Source of the DNA: Salinibacterium sp. PAMC 21357
GTDB lineage: Bacteria > Actinomycetota > Actinomycetes > Actinomycetales > Microbacteriaceae
Length of the DNA: 64,000 bases
Assembly (NCBI RefSeq): GCF_000247645.1
Contig: NZ_AHWA01000004.1
Location: forward strand, 1,116,001-1,180,000
Reading direction: 5' to 3'
Position numbers and translations under genes: made by a program. This document shows, piece after piece, positions 38,906-47,528 of this stretch. Numbering within the stretch: position 1 is the first letter of the stretch; the number at the start of each line of letters is the position of its first letter. A model generated the notes under the pieces. The model did no database searches. It saw only the letters and a list, made by a program, of their open reading frames with translations, and was not told the DNA's origin.

Positions 38906-40204
38906 ATGGAAGTGAAGTCACGAATGCGCCGCACAGCATCGGTCGCGATGGTTGCCCTGTTGGGTTTCGGTCTCGTCGCCTGTTCAGCCGGAGAAGCGGA
39001 CGCTGATCTTAACCCCGACGAGGTTTCGGGCGAGATCAGCTTGCTCACCCCCATTTTTGAAGGAAGCCCCGGGCAAGACCTCCTCGAAGACGAGCTGCTC
39101 CCGCAGTTCTACGAGGAGTATCCGAACGTGAAGGTCAACGTCGACTACACGACGTACGGCAACCTCAACGAGAAGCTCACCACGGCCGTGGTCTCGGGAC
39201 TCGTTCCTGACGTAATGCTCATGGGCGTCGGCTGGATTGAAGCCTTCGCCGACAAAGGCGTGCTCGCCGATCTCGGCGAACTCGGCCTCAGCGAAGCTGA
39301 CCTCAAGGAGAGCTACACCGACGAGATCGTTGAAGCCGGCATGTGGGACGGCAACGTCTACGCTGTGCCGATCATGCTCGACACCCGCTTCGGAGTCGCT
39401 CGCATGGACATCCTCAAAGAAGCTGGCTACGACAGCCCGCCGTCATCGTGGGATGAGCTCATCGAAATCGCCGAAGCAACAACGGTGCGGTCTGGCAACG
39501 GCTCGCTTGAACGCGCTGGCTTCGACATGATGTCGCTGGATGCCCGTCAAGCCTTCGAGACGATTCTCTTCTCCGCCGGCGGTGAACTCTTCAATGAGGA
39601 TGCCACCGCACCCGCGTTCAATAGCGACGAAGGCGTTGCCGCGCTTGGCCTCATGGCTGACATGGTGAACAAGTACAAGGTCGAAGACATTGGCTTCACG
39701 TCGACGGACGACATCGTGAATCCGCTCATTAACGGCCGAGCCGCAATGGGAATCGCTCACAACAACCTGTGGACTCAGGCGATGGAAGCCGACTCCACCG
39801 TTCTCGACAACCTTGAACCGTTTGTGATCGAGGGTGAGGCATCCGGAATGTTCTTCGGGGGAACGTTGGCGACCGTTGCCAACAACTCCAAGAACCCGCA
39901 GGCGGCGCGTGCACTCCTCGAGTTCCTTTCCAGCCCGGATGCGGCGCTTGCCGCCAACGAACAGCGCGGTAACGTGCCGGCCCTGACCGAACTGCTCGAC
40001 TCTGACTACGTGCAGTCGAACCGTTTCGTGCAGTTCGCCATGGAGAACTTGGATGTCGCGCAGCGTGAAGGTGGCCCGTCGCAGTGGCTTGAGGTGCGCG
40101 GCGACTTCGCCCCGGCAGTTCAGGGCGCGCTTCTCGGCCAGAAAACTCCCCAAGAGGCGCTCGACGATCTTGCTGCTCTCGTGCAGACAGCAATAGACCG
40201 CTAG
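38906..40204 (+). CDS. Sugar ABC transporter substrate-binding lipoprotein, 432 aa
   Basis: Family 1 (ABC_SBP) carbohydrate-binding protein. A signal peptide ends in a lipobox GLVACS (Cys at about residue 26), after which the mature two-lobe fold spans to the C terminus (TPIFEGSPGQDLLEDELLPQFYEEYP, AMGIAHNNLW, EFLSSPDAALAAN). The second of two in-frame ATGs is chosen because GAGAGG is 8 bases before it. It heads the transporter operon; a hairpin follows that may keep its mRNA more abundant than that of the permeases. The ligand is inferred to be an oligosaccharide. Confidence 0.92.
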   Translation: MEVKSRMRRTASVAMVALLGFGLVACSAGEADADLNPDEVSGEISLLTPIFEGSPGQDLLEDELLPQFYEEYPNVKVNVDYTTYGNLNEKLTTAVVSGLVPDVMLMGVGWIEAFADKGVLADLGELGLSEADLKESYTDEIVEAGMWDGNVYAVPIMLDTRFGVARMDILKEAGYDSPPSSWDELIEIAEATTVRSGNGSLERAGFDMMSLDARQAFETILFSAGGELFNEDATAPAFNSDEGVAALGLMADMVNKYKVEDIGFTSTDDIVNPLINGRAAMGIAHNNLWTQAMEADSTVLDNLEPFVIEGEASGMFFGGTLATVANNSKNPQAARALLEFLSSPDAALAANEQRGNVPALTELLDSDYVQSNRFVQFAMENLDVAQREGGPSQWLEVRGDFAPAVQGALLGQKTPQEALDDLAALVQTAIDR

Positions 40205-40215
40205 TTCCTCCCCTG

Positions 40216-40246
40216 AGTGCCCGGGCGTCCAACCCGCCCGGGCACT
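40216..40246 (+). terminator. Intercistronic hairpin after the binding-protein gene
   Basis: Perfect 12-base stem AGTGCCCGGGCG / CGCCCGGGCACT with a seven-base loop, 12 bases past the stop of the binding protein and before the first permease. There is no T-run. It probably stabilises the upstream mRNA or partly terminates, raising binding-protein level over permease level. Confidence 0.8.
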
Positions 40247-40278
40247 ACCTCCCCAGACTTCAACCACACGAGGGCGTG

Positions 40279-41244
40279 ATGACCACTACAGAGCGACACC
40301 CCATTCGCGGCGCGGAAGCGGCAGCGGCAGCGAAGCAGGCTTCCCCATCCACCGCACCGAAGAAACGCAAGCGGATCAGTGCTGCCGAGAAAAAGCGGCG
40401 TCGCGCGGGCTGGCTGATGATTACGCCATCCGTCATTCATGTAGGGTTGTGGACGCTTATCCCGGTCATTGCGACCTTCTATCTTTCGTTCACTGACTAC
40501 GGAATCTTCGCGGCTCCGAAGTGGATCTGGTTCGACAACTACGTCGAAATGTTCAACGATGCCGTCTTCATGCAGTCCATCGGCAACACTATTTGGTACA
40601 CGTTCTGGACAGTGCCGGTATCGATGGCAGTAGCTGTCGTCGTGGCAGTGCTGCTGAACCAGGGCCTCAAGCTGCAAAAGTTCTACCGCACAGCGTTCTT
40701 CCTTCCGCAGGTCACCGCCACCGTCGCAATCGCGATGGTGTGGCTGTGGATTTTCAACCCGCAGTACGGCCTCCTCAACGCGATGCTCGAAACGATCGGG
40801 CTCCCCGGCCAGGCGTGGCTCGTTGACCCCAAGTGGGCGCTGCCGGCAGTGATTTTGGTCGGTGCGTGGCAGGGCATCGGTATCAAGATGCTCATCTACA
40901 TCGCGGCCCTGCAGAACATTGACGAATCGCTCTATGAGGCGGCATCGCTCGACGGAGCATCCTCGATTCGCAAGTTTTTCAGCATCACCGTTCCGATGCT
41001 CAAGCCGGCCACGTTCTTCGTCTTCATCATCTCGATCATCGGCGCCTTCCAAGTGTTCGACCAGATTTACGTGCTCACTGACGGTGGCCCGGCAAACGCC
41101 ACGACGATGATGACCTACGAGGTCTACCGCTCGGCATTCCAAGAATTCCGGATGGGAATGGCATCCGCTCAGTCGGTAGTGCTCTTCGCTTTCCTTCTTT
41201 TCGTCACTCTCATTAGCCGTCGCGTTACTAAAGAAGAGGACTAG
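40279..41244 (+). CDS. Sugar ABC transporter permease 1 (MalF/UgpA type), 321 aa
   Basis: Inner-membrane channel subunit of the CUT1 family. A basic cytoplasmic N terminus (about 50 residues, rich in Lys/Arg) precedes six membrane helices. The EAA loop EAASLDGASSIRKFFSITVPML contacts the ATPase. No ATPase gene is in the locus, as in many actinobacterial CUT1 systems that share one MsiK-like subunit. The GTG codon just before the chosen ATG is also possible. Confidence 0.94.
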   Translation: MTTTERHPIRGAEAAAAAKQASPSTAPKKRKRISAAEKKRRRAGWLMITPSVIHVGLWTLIPVIATFYLSFTDYGIFAAPKWIWFDNYVEMFNDAVFMQSIGNTIWYTFWTVPVSMAVAVVVAVLLNQGLKLQKFYRTAFFLPQVTATVAIAMVWLWIFNPQYGLLNAMLETIGLPGQAWLVDPKWALPAVILVGAWQGIGIKMLIYIAALQNIDESLYEAASLDGASSIRKFFSITVPMLKPATFFVFIISIIGAFQVFDQIYVLTDGGPANATTMMTYEVYRSAFQEFRMGMASAQSVVLFAFLLFVTLISRRVTKEED

Positions 41245-41246
41245 TG

Positions 41247-42182
41247 ATGACTCTCCCTACTATTAAGGCCCTCGCGATCAGCGAACAAGTCACCGTCGTG
41301 CCGCGCAAGCGCTGGTTTCACCACGCGAAGGGTCGCCAAGCGGCACTCATCAATGTGGCGCTCACTCTCGGCTCGATCACCATGCTGGTGCCGTTTCTGT
41401 GGATGGTGCTCACGAGTCTCAAATCACCGGCCGAGCTGGCCCAGTTTCCGCCGACGTTCTTTCCGCAAGAGTGGATGTTCAGCAACTACGCGGCGACTCT
41501 GGATGCTGCGCCATTCGGCCTCTACTTTCGCAACAGCTTTGTCATCGCCACCACTCACACCCTCATCACTGTCGTGTTGGGTTCGATGGCGGGGTATGCG
41601 CTGGCCCGTATTTACTTCAAGGGGCGGGAGGCGATCTTCCTCGCTTTCATCGCGATGCTGATGATCCCCACCTACACGAAGATCGTTCCGCAGTTCTTGC
41701 TCGTGAAGTTCATGCCCCTGTTCGGTGGCAACGATATCCTCGGCCAGGGCGGCAGCGGTTGGTTGGACACGTGGTGGGCACTCATCATTCCTGGTGGGCT
41801 GAGCGCATCCGCCATCTTCCTGTTCCGTCAGTTCTATTTGTCGCTGCCGAAGGACCTGGAAGAGGCGGCACGGATTGACGGCCTGGGCGAGTTCAGGATC
41901 TTCTCGCAGATTTATACGCCGCTCATCAAGCCGGCGATCGCGACCGTTGGGCTGCTGACGTTCCAAGAGAGCTGGAACAACTTCCTCTGGCCACTGCTCG
42001 TTACGACCAGTAGCGACCTGCGCGTGATTCAAGTGGGGCTTGCGGTCTTCCAGCAGCTCGACAACACGCAGTGGCAGTACCTGATGGCCGGAACCACGAT
42101 GGCGACAGTGCCCATGGTGATTCTGTTCATCTTTGCCCAGAAGTACTTCATTCAGGGTTTCACCAACGCCGGCATCAAGTAA
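41247..42182 (+). CDS. Sugar ABC transporter permease 2 (MalG/UgpE type), 311 aa
   Basis: Second channel subunit of the importer, with six membrane helices and an EAA loop EEAARIDGLGEFRIFSQIYTPLIKP. It starts right after the first permease gene (stop and alternative GTG start overlap), indicating coupled translation. The C terminus ends in QKYFIQGFTNAGIK, as is usual for MalG-like proteins. Acts with the lipoprotein at 38906. Confidence 0.94.
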   Translation: MTLPTIKALAISEQVTVVPRKRWFHHAKGRQAALINVALTLGSITMLVPFLWMVLTSLKSPAELAQFPPTFFPQEWMFSNYAATLDAAPFGLYFRNSFVIATTHTLITVVLGSMAGYALARIYFKGREAIFLAFIAMLMIPTYTKIVPQFLLVKFMPLFGGNDILGQGGSGWLDTWWALIIPGGLSASAIFLFRQFYLSLPKDLEEAARIDGLGEFRIFSQIYTPLIKPAIATVGLLTFQESWNNFLWPLLVTTSSDLRVIQVGLAVFQQLDNTQWQYLMAGTTMATVPMVILFIFAQKYFIQGFTNAGIK

Positions 42183-42277
42183 CGGCAACGCACGGTAGCC
42201 ACCCCGAACAACTGGCGGCACCGCACGAACCTTCGACAAACCAACACCCAACCAATAGATAGGCACGGTAGATAGAC

Positions 42278-43042
42278 ATGAGCATTGACCTCACCGGACG
42301 ACGCGCACTCGTAACAGGCGCAGGAGCAGGAATCGGCGCGGCCATCGCGAAAGCACTGGCGGCGGCGGGCGCTGACGTTGTGGTGCACTACGCCCACAGT
42401 GAAGCGGGAGCCACCGCGGTAAAGGAAGAGATCGAAGCGGGCGGGCATCGTGCGCTCGCCGTGCAGGCCGACCTCACCGACTCGGCGCAGGCAACGAAGT
42501 TGGTGGATGCCGCTGTCGAGTTTCTTGGTGGCCTCGACATCCTCGTCAACAATGCCGGGCACTTGGTGGGCCGCGCCACGATCACCGAGACCACGGATGA
42601 GCGCTGGAACGAGGTCATGGATGTGAACATCGCGAGCACCTTCTTCACGACTCGCCAGGCTCTCCCCGCGCTCGCGGAGTCGGAGCACGGCCGCATCATC
42701 ACGATGGCTTCGCTCGCTGCCGAGAACGGTGGCGGTGCTGGATCGGTTGTCTACGCCACCTCGAAGGCGGCCGTTGTTGGTTTCACTCGCGCGTTGGCCA
42801 AGGAAGTCGCGTCGAAGAAAATCACGGTGAACGCGGTAGCTCCTGGCTTCATTGGCGAGACTGCCTTCCACGAAACCTTCACCCCCGGCGAGGCTCAGAA
42901 GAACATTGTGGCGGGCATTCCGCTCGGTCGTGCTGGCACCGCTGGCGACGTTGCTGACGTTGCTCTGTTCTTGGCATCCGACCTCTCGTCGTATGTCACG
43001 GGCCAGGTCGTCGACATCAACGGAGGCCTCAACTTCCGATGA
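42278..43042 (+). CDS. SDR oxidoreductase of the carbohydrate locus (DEH reductase-like), 254 aa
   Basis: Classical SDR with TGAGAGIG at about residues 13-20, NNAGH, catalytic Ser in MASLAAEN region, YATSK (Tyr-x3-Lys) and C-terminal TGQVVDINGG. Its segments LVGR after NNAG and TAFH before the C terminus resemble those I recall for reductases of 4-deoxy-5-hexoseulose uronate, an alginate-lyase product; this is from memory and not verified. It ends in an ATGA overlap with the first heparinase-like gene, tying it to polysaccharide breakdown. Confidence 0.85.
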   Translation: MSIDLTGRRALVTGAGAGIGAAIAKALAAAGADVVVHYAHSEAGATAVKEEIEAGGHRALAVQADLTDSAQATKLVDAAVEFLGGLDILVNNAGHLVGRATITETTDERWNEVMDVNIASTFFTTRQALPALAESEHGRIITMASLAAENGGGAGSVVYATSKAAVVGFTRALAKEVASKKITVNAVAPGFIGETAFHETFTPGEAQKNIVAGIPLGRAGTAGDVADVALFLASDLSSYVTGQVVDINGGLNFR

Positions 43043-44823
43043 ATTCTGTTCCGCAGCAGCCGGGCGGGTGGTGGCATGACTATGTCTGCCCCACCCACGG
43101 CATCGAGTTGGGTGCCCGTGAGGGTAACGAGTTTCTGTGCAGCTACGGCTGTCGCCTCACGGGTGGCAAGGTCGAAGCGGCCTGGCTCGCGCTTGAACAT
43201 CAAGCCCTGGCTCGGGCCGCCCGGGTTGCTGCGCGAAGGTACGCGCTGCACGGCGAGGCCGCCGATCGTGAACGGGCCGTCGAACTCGTTCTCGACTACT
43301 CCGCTCTCTACGTGCAGATCTCAGCCGGCGGCTGGAGCGACAAGAGCGAATCATGGATGCTGCAGGGCAAGCTTTTTGCTCAGGCTCTCTCCGAGGCACA
43401 GTGGGCCGTCGGGTTCGCGGATGCGATCATCACGCTGGGGCCGCTTCCCGAACTTCGCGGGTCGACCGACCTCAACCGCACGCTCAACGGGCTGGCCGAA
43501 ACGCTCGCCGAGTCTCGCCGCATCCTCGTGGAAGATCGCGACGATCAGCGCAGCAACTACACCGCGTGGCTGGATGCCGCAGCCCGGTTGGTAGCGCTGG
43601 CCTTGCACACGCTGGGCGGGCCGGCGGTCGCACCGCAGTGTGCGGCGGTGGTCTTCGACCATATGCAGCTCGCGGTACGTTCCGATGGCTGGGAGTGGGA
43701 GGCATCCACTTACTATCACGTGTTCGTTCTGCGCGCCTATCTTCTGGGTCTGCGCGGAATCGAGCTCGCGGAGCTGCCGGCCGACGCCGTCGACACGCTG
43801 CGTCGCATGGTCGACGTGCTGGTCTCGATCGCGGCGCCCGACGGTTTCTTGCCCGCGCTGCACGACGGCCCCTACGACCGGGTCGCGATGCACCGCGAAG
43901 TGCTCGAAATTTGCACGCTGGGAGCGCAGCTCTTCAGCGATACCGGCCTGGCGACGGTGCAGTCGTGGGTCGTTGAACGACTTGGTGCTGACCACGATGG
44001 TCTCGAGTGGATGCTCGATGGCTGGTTTGTGGGAGCACCGCTTGACCGCGCACCGGTGGTGGTCGGTTCGCGAGCATTCGAGGATGCCGGGTATGTCGTG
44101 TTGCGTGATTCACGCAACCGCATGGTCGGCATCCTCGATGCTGGACCGCACGGCGGAGCCCACGGTCACTTCGACAAGCTCGCGCTCTACCTTTATGGCG
44201 ATGGCCCGAAGTGGCAGCCGGCTCCGGCCGTGCCACCGTATGGGCACGCGCTTCGTCATGCGTACTACGCGCGCACGATCGCGCATCCGACCGTTCGCGT
44301 TGATGGTGTTGATCAAGTCGAAGCAAGTGCCGACATCACCGAGTGGGATGCTGCGGCCTCCCGGGTTTCGGCGTTGACGACCACTGCGATCCGCGGCGTG
44401 CAACTGCGACGCACGGTGCAGCTCGGCGATGGCTTCCTTGTGGATGTCGTGACCGTTCGCTGCGACGACGGCGAACCGCACGACATTTCCCTCGGCCTCC
44501 GCCCGGCGCTCGACTTCAGCGTTGTGGTGGCGGGTGACTCGTGGCGTTCGACCTGGGGCGCTGCGCTGACCGGCTGGCATCGCGCATCCGGCGACGCCAC
44601 ACTCGAACTGGCCGCGGGCCGCGGACCCTCGGATGACCCGAGTCGACTGCAGCACGTCGGCAACTGGTCGAGCACGGCCAGCACCGCCACCTTCGTGAGC
44701 GTGTACTCCTTCGACCCCGAGCTCAGCCTCGACACTGTCGAAGCCGACTTCTCTGACGCCGCAGTGCGGATCACGATCCCCACTGCAGCCCCCGACCCAT
44801 CACTAATAGAGGTAGGACTGTGA
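43039..44823 (+). CDS. Heparinase II/III-like protein (putative polysaccharide lyase), 594 aa
   Basis: No signal peptide, so probably cytoplasmic. A conserved N-terminal Cys/His segment (YVCPTHGIEL, FLCSYGC) suggests a metal site; residues about 60-330 form an alpha-helical toroid with the candidate catalytic motif SNYTAWLDA, and the rest is a beta-sandwich with GPHGGAHGHFDKLALYLYG, the His motif typical of the heparinase II/III fold. Such enzymes cleave uronate-containing oligosaccharides by beta-elimination. Overlaps SDR (ATGA) and the next lyase-like gene (GTGA). Confidence 0.82.
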   Translation: MNSVPQQPGGWWHDYVCPTHGIELGAREGNEFLCSYGCRLTGGKVEAAWLALEHQALARAARVAARRYALHGEAADRERAVELVLDYSALYVQISAGGWSDKSESWMLQGKLFAQALSEAQWAVGFADAIITLGPLPELRGSTDLNRTLNGLAETLAESRRILVEDRDDQRSNYTAWLDAAARLVALALHTLGGPAVAPQCAAVVFDHMQLAVRSDGWEWEASTYYHVFVLRAYLLGLRGIELAELPADAVDTLRRMVDVLVSIAAPDGFLPALHDGPYDRVAMHREVLEICTLGAQLFSDTGLATVQSWVVERLGADHDGLEWMLDGWFVGAPLDRAPVVVGSRAFEDAGYVVLRDSRNRMVGILDAGPHGGAHGHFDKLALYLYGDGPKWQPAPAVPPYGHALRHAYYARTIAHPTVRVDGVDQVEASADITEWDAAASRVSALTTTAIRGVQLRRTVQLGDGFLVDVVTVRCDDGEPHDISLGLRPALDFSVVVAGDSWRSTWGAALTGWHRASGDATLELAAGRGPSDDPSRLQHVGNWSSTASTATFVSVYSFDPELSLDTVEADFSDAAVRITIPTAAPDPSLIEVGL

Positions 44824-46883
44824 CCAACACCACTGACACCACGACCCCCACCGCGGAACACGCGGCGACGCCAATGCCCACGACAGCATCAGCCTGGACG
44901 CCAGCCTCGTCAGCGACGGGCCGCGCGATGCTCATCGGCGATCGCGAGCAGCAGTTGCGCGGCGAACTTGATAGCAGCAGGAGCGCGCAGTTTCGGCGGC
45001 TGCTCGAGGAGTGTGAGCGCGCGAAGGGGATGGAACTTCCGCAGGAACACCCGCTGGCATCCATCACCTATTTCGGGCCGGGCTCGGCAAACCTCGCCCT
45101 CGCGTATCGTCTGACCGGTCAGGAGGCGTACCTCGAAGAGTTGCGTCGGTGGTTGGCGCCGCCGCTGTCGTTCCCGCACTGGGGCAAGGCGAATCTGCCC
45201 GACCACGACCTCGATGCCGGCTGGATTCTGCACGGGCTGTCGCTCGCGTATTCGTGGGCTGGCGACGCGCTGCACCCCGAAGAGAAGCAGGCCCTCGAAG
45301 ACAAGCTTTTGCTGCAGGGCCAGCGCATGTACGAGTTCGCTGTGGAGAAAGAGGGCGGATGGTGGTCGTCGTCGTACTGGCAGAACCACAACTGGATTTG
45401 CTACGCGGGCCTCGCGACCGCCGGCTACGCCCTGCAAGAGAAGTACCCCGAAGCGAAGGCTTGGACTGAGCGCGCTAAAGAGAACTTTGCCCTCGTTCTC
45501 GACTCGCTTCCCGACGACGGTTCCAACAACGAGGGTGTCGTCTACTGGCGCTACGGGGTGCCGTGGATCGCGAGCTACCTTGACGTGCTGCGGGACCAAG
45601 AAGGCATCGACTGGTTCAACCGCGGCACCTATTTGAAGGAAACCTTCTGGTACCGCCTCTACCAAGCGGCTCCCGATCTGGAACGCATCGTTGACCATGG
45701 CGACTGCCACGACCGCCGCAGCGGGCATCCGCTCGCCCTCTATTACAAGCTCGCCGCCGAATACCGCATTCCGCAGGCGCAGTGGTTGGCCAACAAGGTA
45801 TCGACCGAGTTCTACTGGCGCGAAGCGTACGAGAGTGGAGTGCGCCCCGGCGTTCGCCCCGAGGCGTACCAAGAACTGCTCTGGCTCGACCCGACGGTTG
45901 AGCCGGCCGGCCCGGAAACTCTCCCGCCGAGCAAGTACTTCGAAGATCTCGGACTCGTCGTCGGGCGCAGCTCGTGGGATGAACAAGCGAGCCTCGTCTC
46001 GTTCAAAGCATCACCGGGTGGCGGCCACAAAGCGTGGGATCAGTCGCACCGCCAGCGCAAGGAGAACGGCTGGGTCACGCTCAACGCGGGACACCACCAC
46101 CCCGACTCGGGCGCGTTCGTGTTCCTTGGGAACGGCTCGTATTTGGCGATCGACGAAGGCTATTCGTCGCGCAAACTCACTGAGCACCACAACTCGATTC
46201 TGATCGACGGCAACGGCTTCGTGAATGAAGACCGGTACCACGTGTTCGAAGAACTGGCCGAGGAGTTCACGGCCGAGATTCTGACGACAACGATCAAGGA
46301 TGGCTGGACGCATGCGGTCAGCGAGTCTTCCGCGATGTACGACCGCGACCTTGGCGTCACGCGGGTTCGCCGTCACCTCGTGCTTACGCCCGGCGGAACC
46401 CTCGTGATCGCCGACGACCTCGCCGCCGATCAGCCCCGCACCTGGACGTGGCTGCTGCAAACCGACAACGCGCCCGTTGCCCTCGGCGACAAGCGGTGGC
46501 GAGCGGATGCCGGTCACGGTGTCATGCCGATCGCTGCGCTCGACGACAATGCCGCCAGTCAGATTGTCGAAACGGCCGTGCACGCTAACCCCACGTCATC
46601 CACGCCCAGCCTGGCGATTAGCAAGAAGCAGCACACGCTCAAGCGCGTGAGTGAGCCGACGACGAGTGCACGCTTCGTGACGGTGCTCGAGTCGCGTCGC
46701 TGGGATGACACTGCCCCGGCGAGCATCCGTTACGACGTCGCTGCCGGCGGAGTTCGTGTGGAGATCGAGCGCGACGGCGTGACCGAAACCGTATCGTTGG
46801 GCTTCGATGGCGACGCTCCCACGCTGGGCGCAACGGCCGTCGTGGGCGAAGGATTCCAGGGGAGCACGAGTACGCAACGATGA
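44820..46883 (+). CDS. DUF4962 / heparinase II/III family protein (putative lyase), 687 aa
   Basis: A Thr/Ala-rich N-terminal tail of about 35 residues without a signal peptide is followed by a DUF4962-type alpha/alpha barrel (residues about 40-380), with SYWQNHNWICYAG, the Asn-His pair seen in this fold's active sites. The heparinase II/III beta-sandwich has HHHPDSGAFVFLGNG at about 422-436. It differs from its neighbour in domain make-up, so the two are not simple duplicates. The start is GTG at 44820. Substrate is unknown; a uronate polysaccharide is inferred. Confidence 0.85.
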   Translation: MTNTTDTTTPTAEHAATPMPTTASAWTPASSATGRAMLIGDREQQLRGELDSSRSAQFRRLLEECERAKGMELPQEHPLASITYFGPGSANLALAYRLTGQEAYLEELRRWLAPPLSFPHWGKANLPDHDLDAGWILHGLSLAYSWAGDALHPEEKQALEDKLLLQGQRMYEFAVEKEGGWWSSSYWQNHNWICYAGLATAGYALQEKYPEAKAWTERAKENFALVLDSLPDDGSNNEGVVYWRYGVPWIASYLDVLRDQEGIDWFNRGTYLKETFWYRLYQAAPDLERIVDHGDCHDRRSGHPLALYYKLAAEYRIPQAQWLANKVSTEFYWREAYESGVRPGVRPEAYQELLWLDPTVEPAGPETLPPSKYFEDLGLVVGRSSWDEQASLVSFKASPGGGHKAWDQSHRQRKENGWVTLNAGHHHPDSGAFVFLGNGSYLAIDEGYSSRKLTEHHNSILIDGNGFVNEDRYHVFEELAEEFTAEILTTTIKDGWTHAVSESSAMYDRDLGVTRVRRHLVLTPGGTLVIADDLAADQPRTWTWLLQTDNAPVALGDKRWRADAGHGVMPIAALDDNAASQIVETAVHANPTSSTPSLAISKKQHTLKRVSEPTTSARFVTVLESRRWDDTAPASIRYDVAAGGVRVEIERDGVTETVSLGFDGDAPTLGATAVVGEGFQGSTSTQR

Positions 46884-47524
46884 CATCACCGAAGAGAACC
46901 AAGCGCCGCACGCCGCGGTGGGAGCGCAGCATGCTGACCGCGCTCACCTACCCGGGCAACATTTTTCTGGGTTCGCTTGCAGTGCTGGTTCTCTCGCTCG
47001 GCGTCATCACGGTGCTCCCGGCCGCGATCGCTCTCGCTCGAGCCTTCGCGCGCTGGATTGTCGAGAACGACGACAGGGTATTCACCAACACCTTTCGAGA
47101 GTTTCGCGACACCTGGCGCAGAACCCTCGGCCTCGGCGTCATCGCGACCGTGGTCCTCGCCGTCATAGTCGGCGACGGAGTTTTCTTGGCTTATCAGCTT
47201 GCTCAGGGCGGCGGTTCGATTGCGCTGATGTTGAGCGCGGCCGTCATCCCGGTGGCCGCCGGCGTGTGCGTGCTCTTCATCGCCACGACCGCTGCCGCGA
47301 CCCTCAGCACTGAAGCGGATGCTCGCACCTGGGTTCGTGAGGGATTTGTATTGATGTTGCAGCATCCGCGTCGCGCGCTCTTCGTCTCGTTCACGGTTGC
47401 AGTGACTCTCGTGGTGTCGATTCTGCTGCCGACCATCGCGCCCTTCGCTTCAATCGCCCTGCCGGTCTACGTGGGCGTGCGGGCCTGGGGCCCGAAGCCT
47501 CCCGTCAACGACGAACAGGATTAG
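46880..47524 (+). CDS. DUF624 (YesL-like) membrane protein, 214 aa
   Basis: About five membrane helices with the family pattern GVITVLPAAIALARAFARW and NTFREFRDTWRRTL. DUF624 proteins such as YesL are often encoded in loci for pectin or other plant polysaccharides, but their biochemical role is not established. The ATG overlaps the lyase-like gene stop (ATGA), so it is part of the operon. The MFS gene follows 4 bases after its stop. Confidence 0.85.
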   Translation: MTSPKRTKRRTPRWERSMLTALTYPGNIFLGSLAVLVLSLGVITVLPAAIALARAFARWIVENDDRVFTNTFREFRDTWRRTLGLGVIATVVLAVIVGDGVFLAYQLAQGGGSIALMLSAAVIPVAAGVCVLFIATTAAATLSTEADARTWVREGFVLMLQHPRRALFVSFTVAVTLVVSILLPTIAPFASIALPVYVGVRAWGPKPPVNDEQD

Positions 47525-47528
47525 GGGA

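Noticed and set aside
40201-41142. Antisense frame opposite the first ABC permease
   Set aside because: Composition of charged, repetitive residues typical of an antisense shadow.
44910-45986. Antisense frame opposite the DUF4962 gene
   Set aside because: No domain; the sense strand has a clear enzyme with coupled starts.
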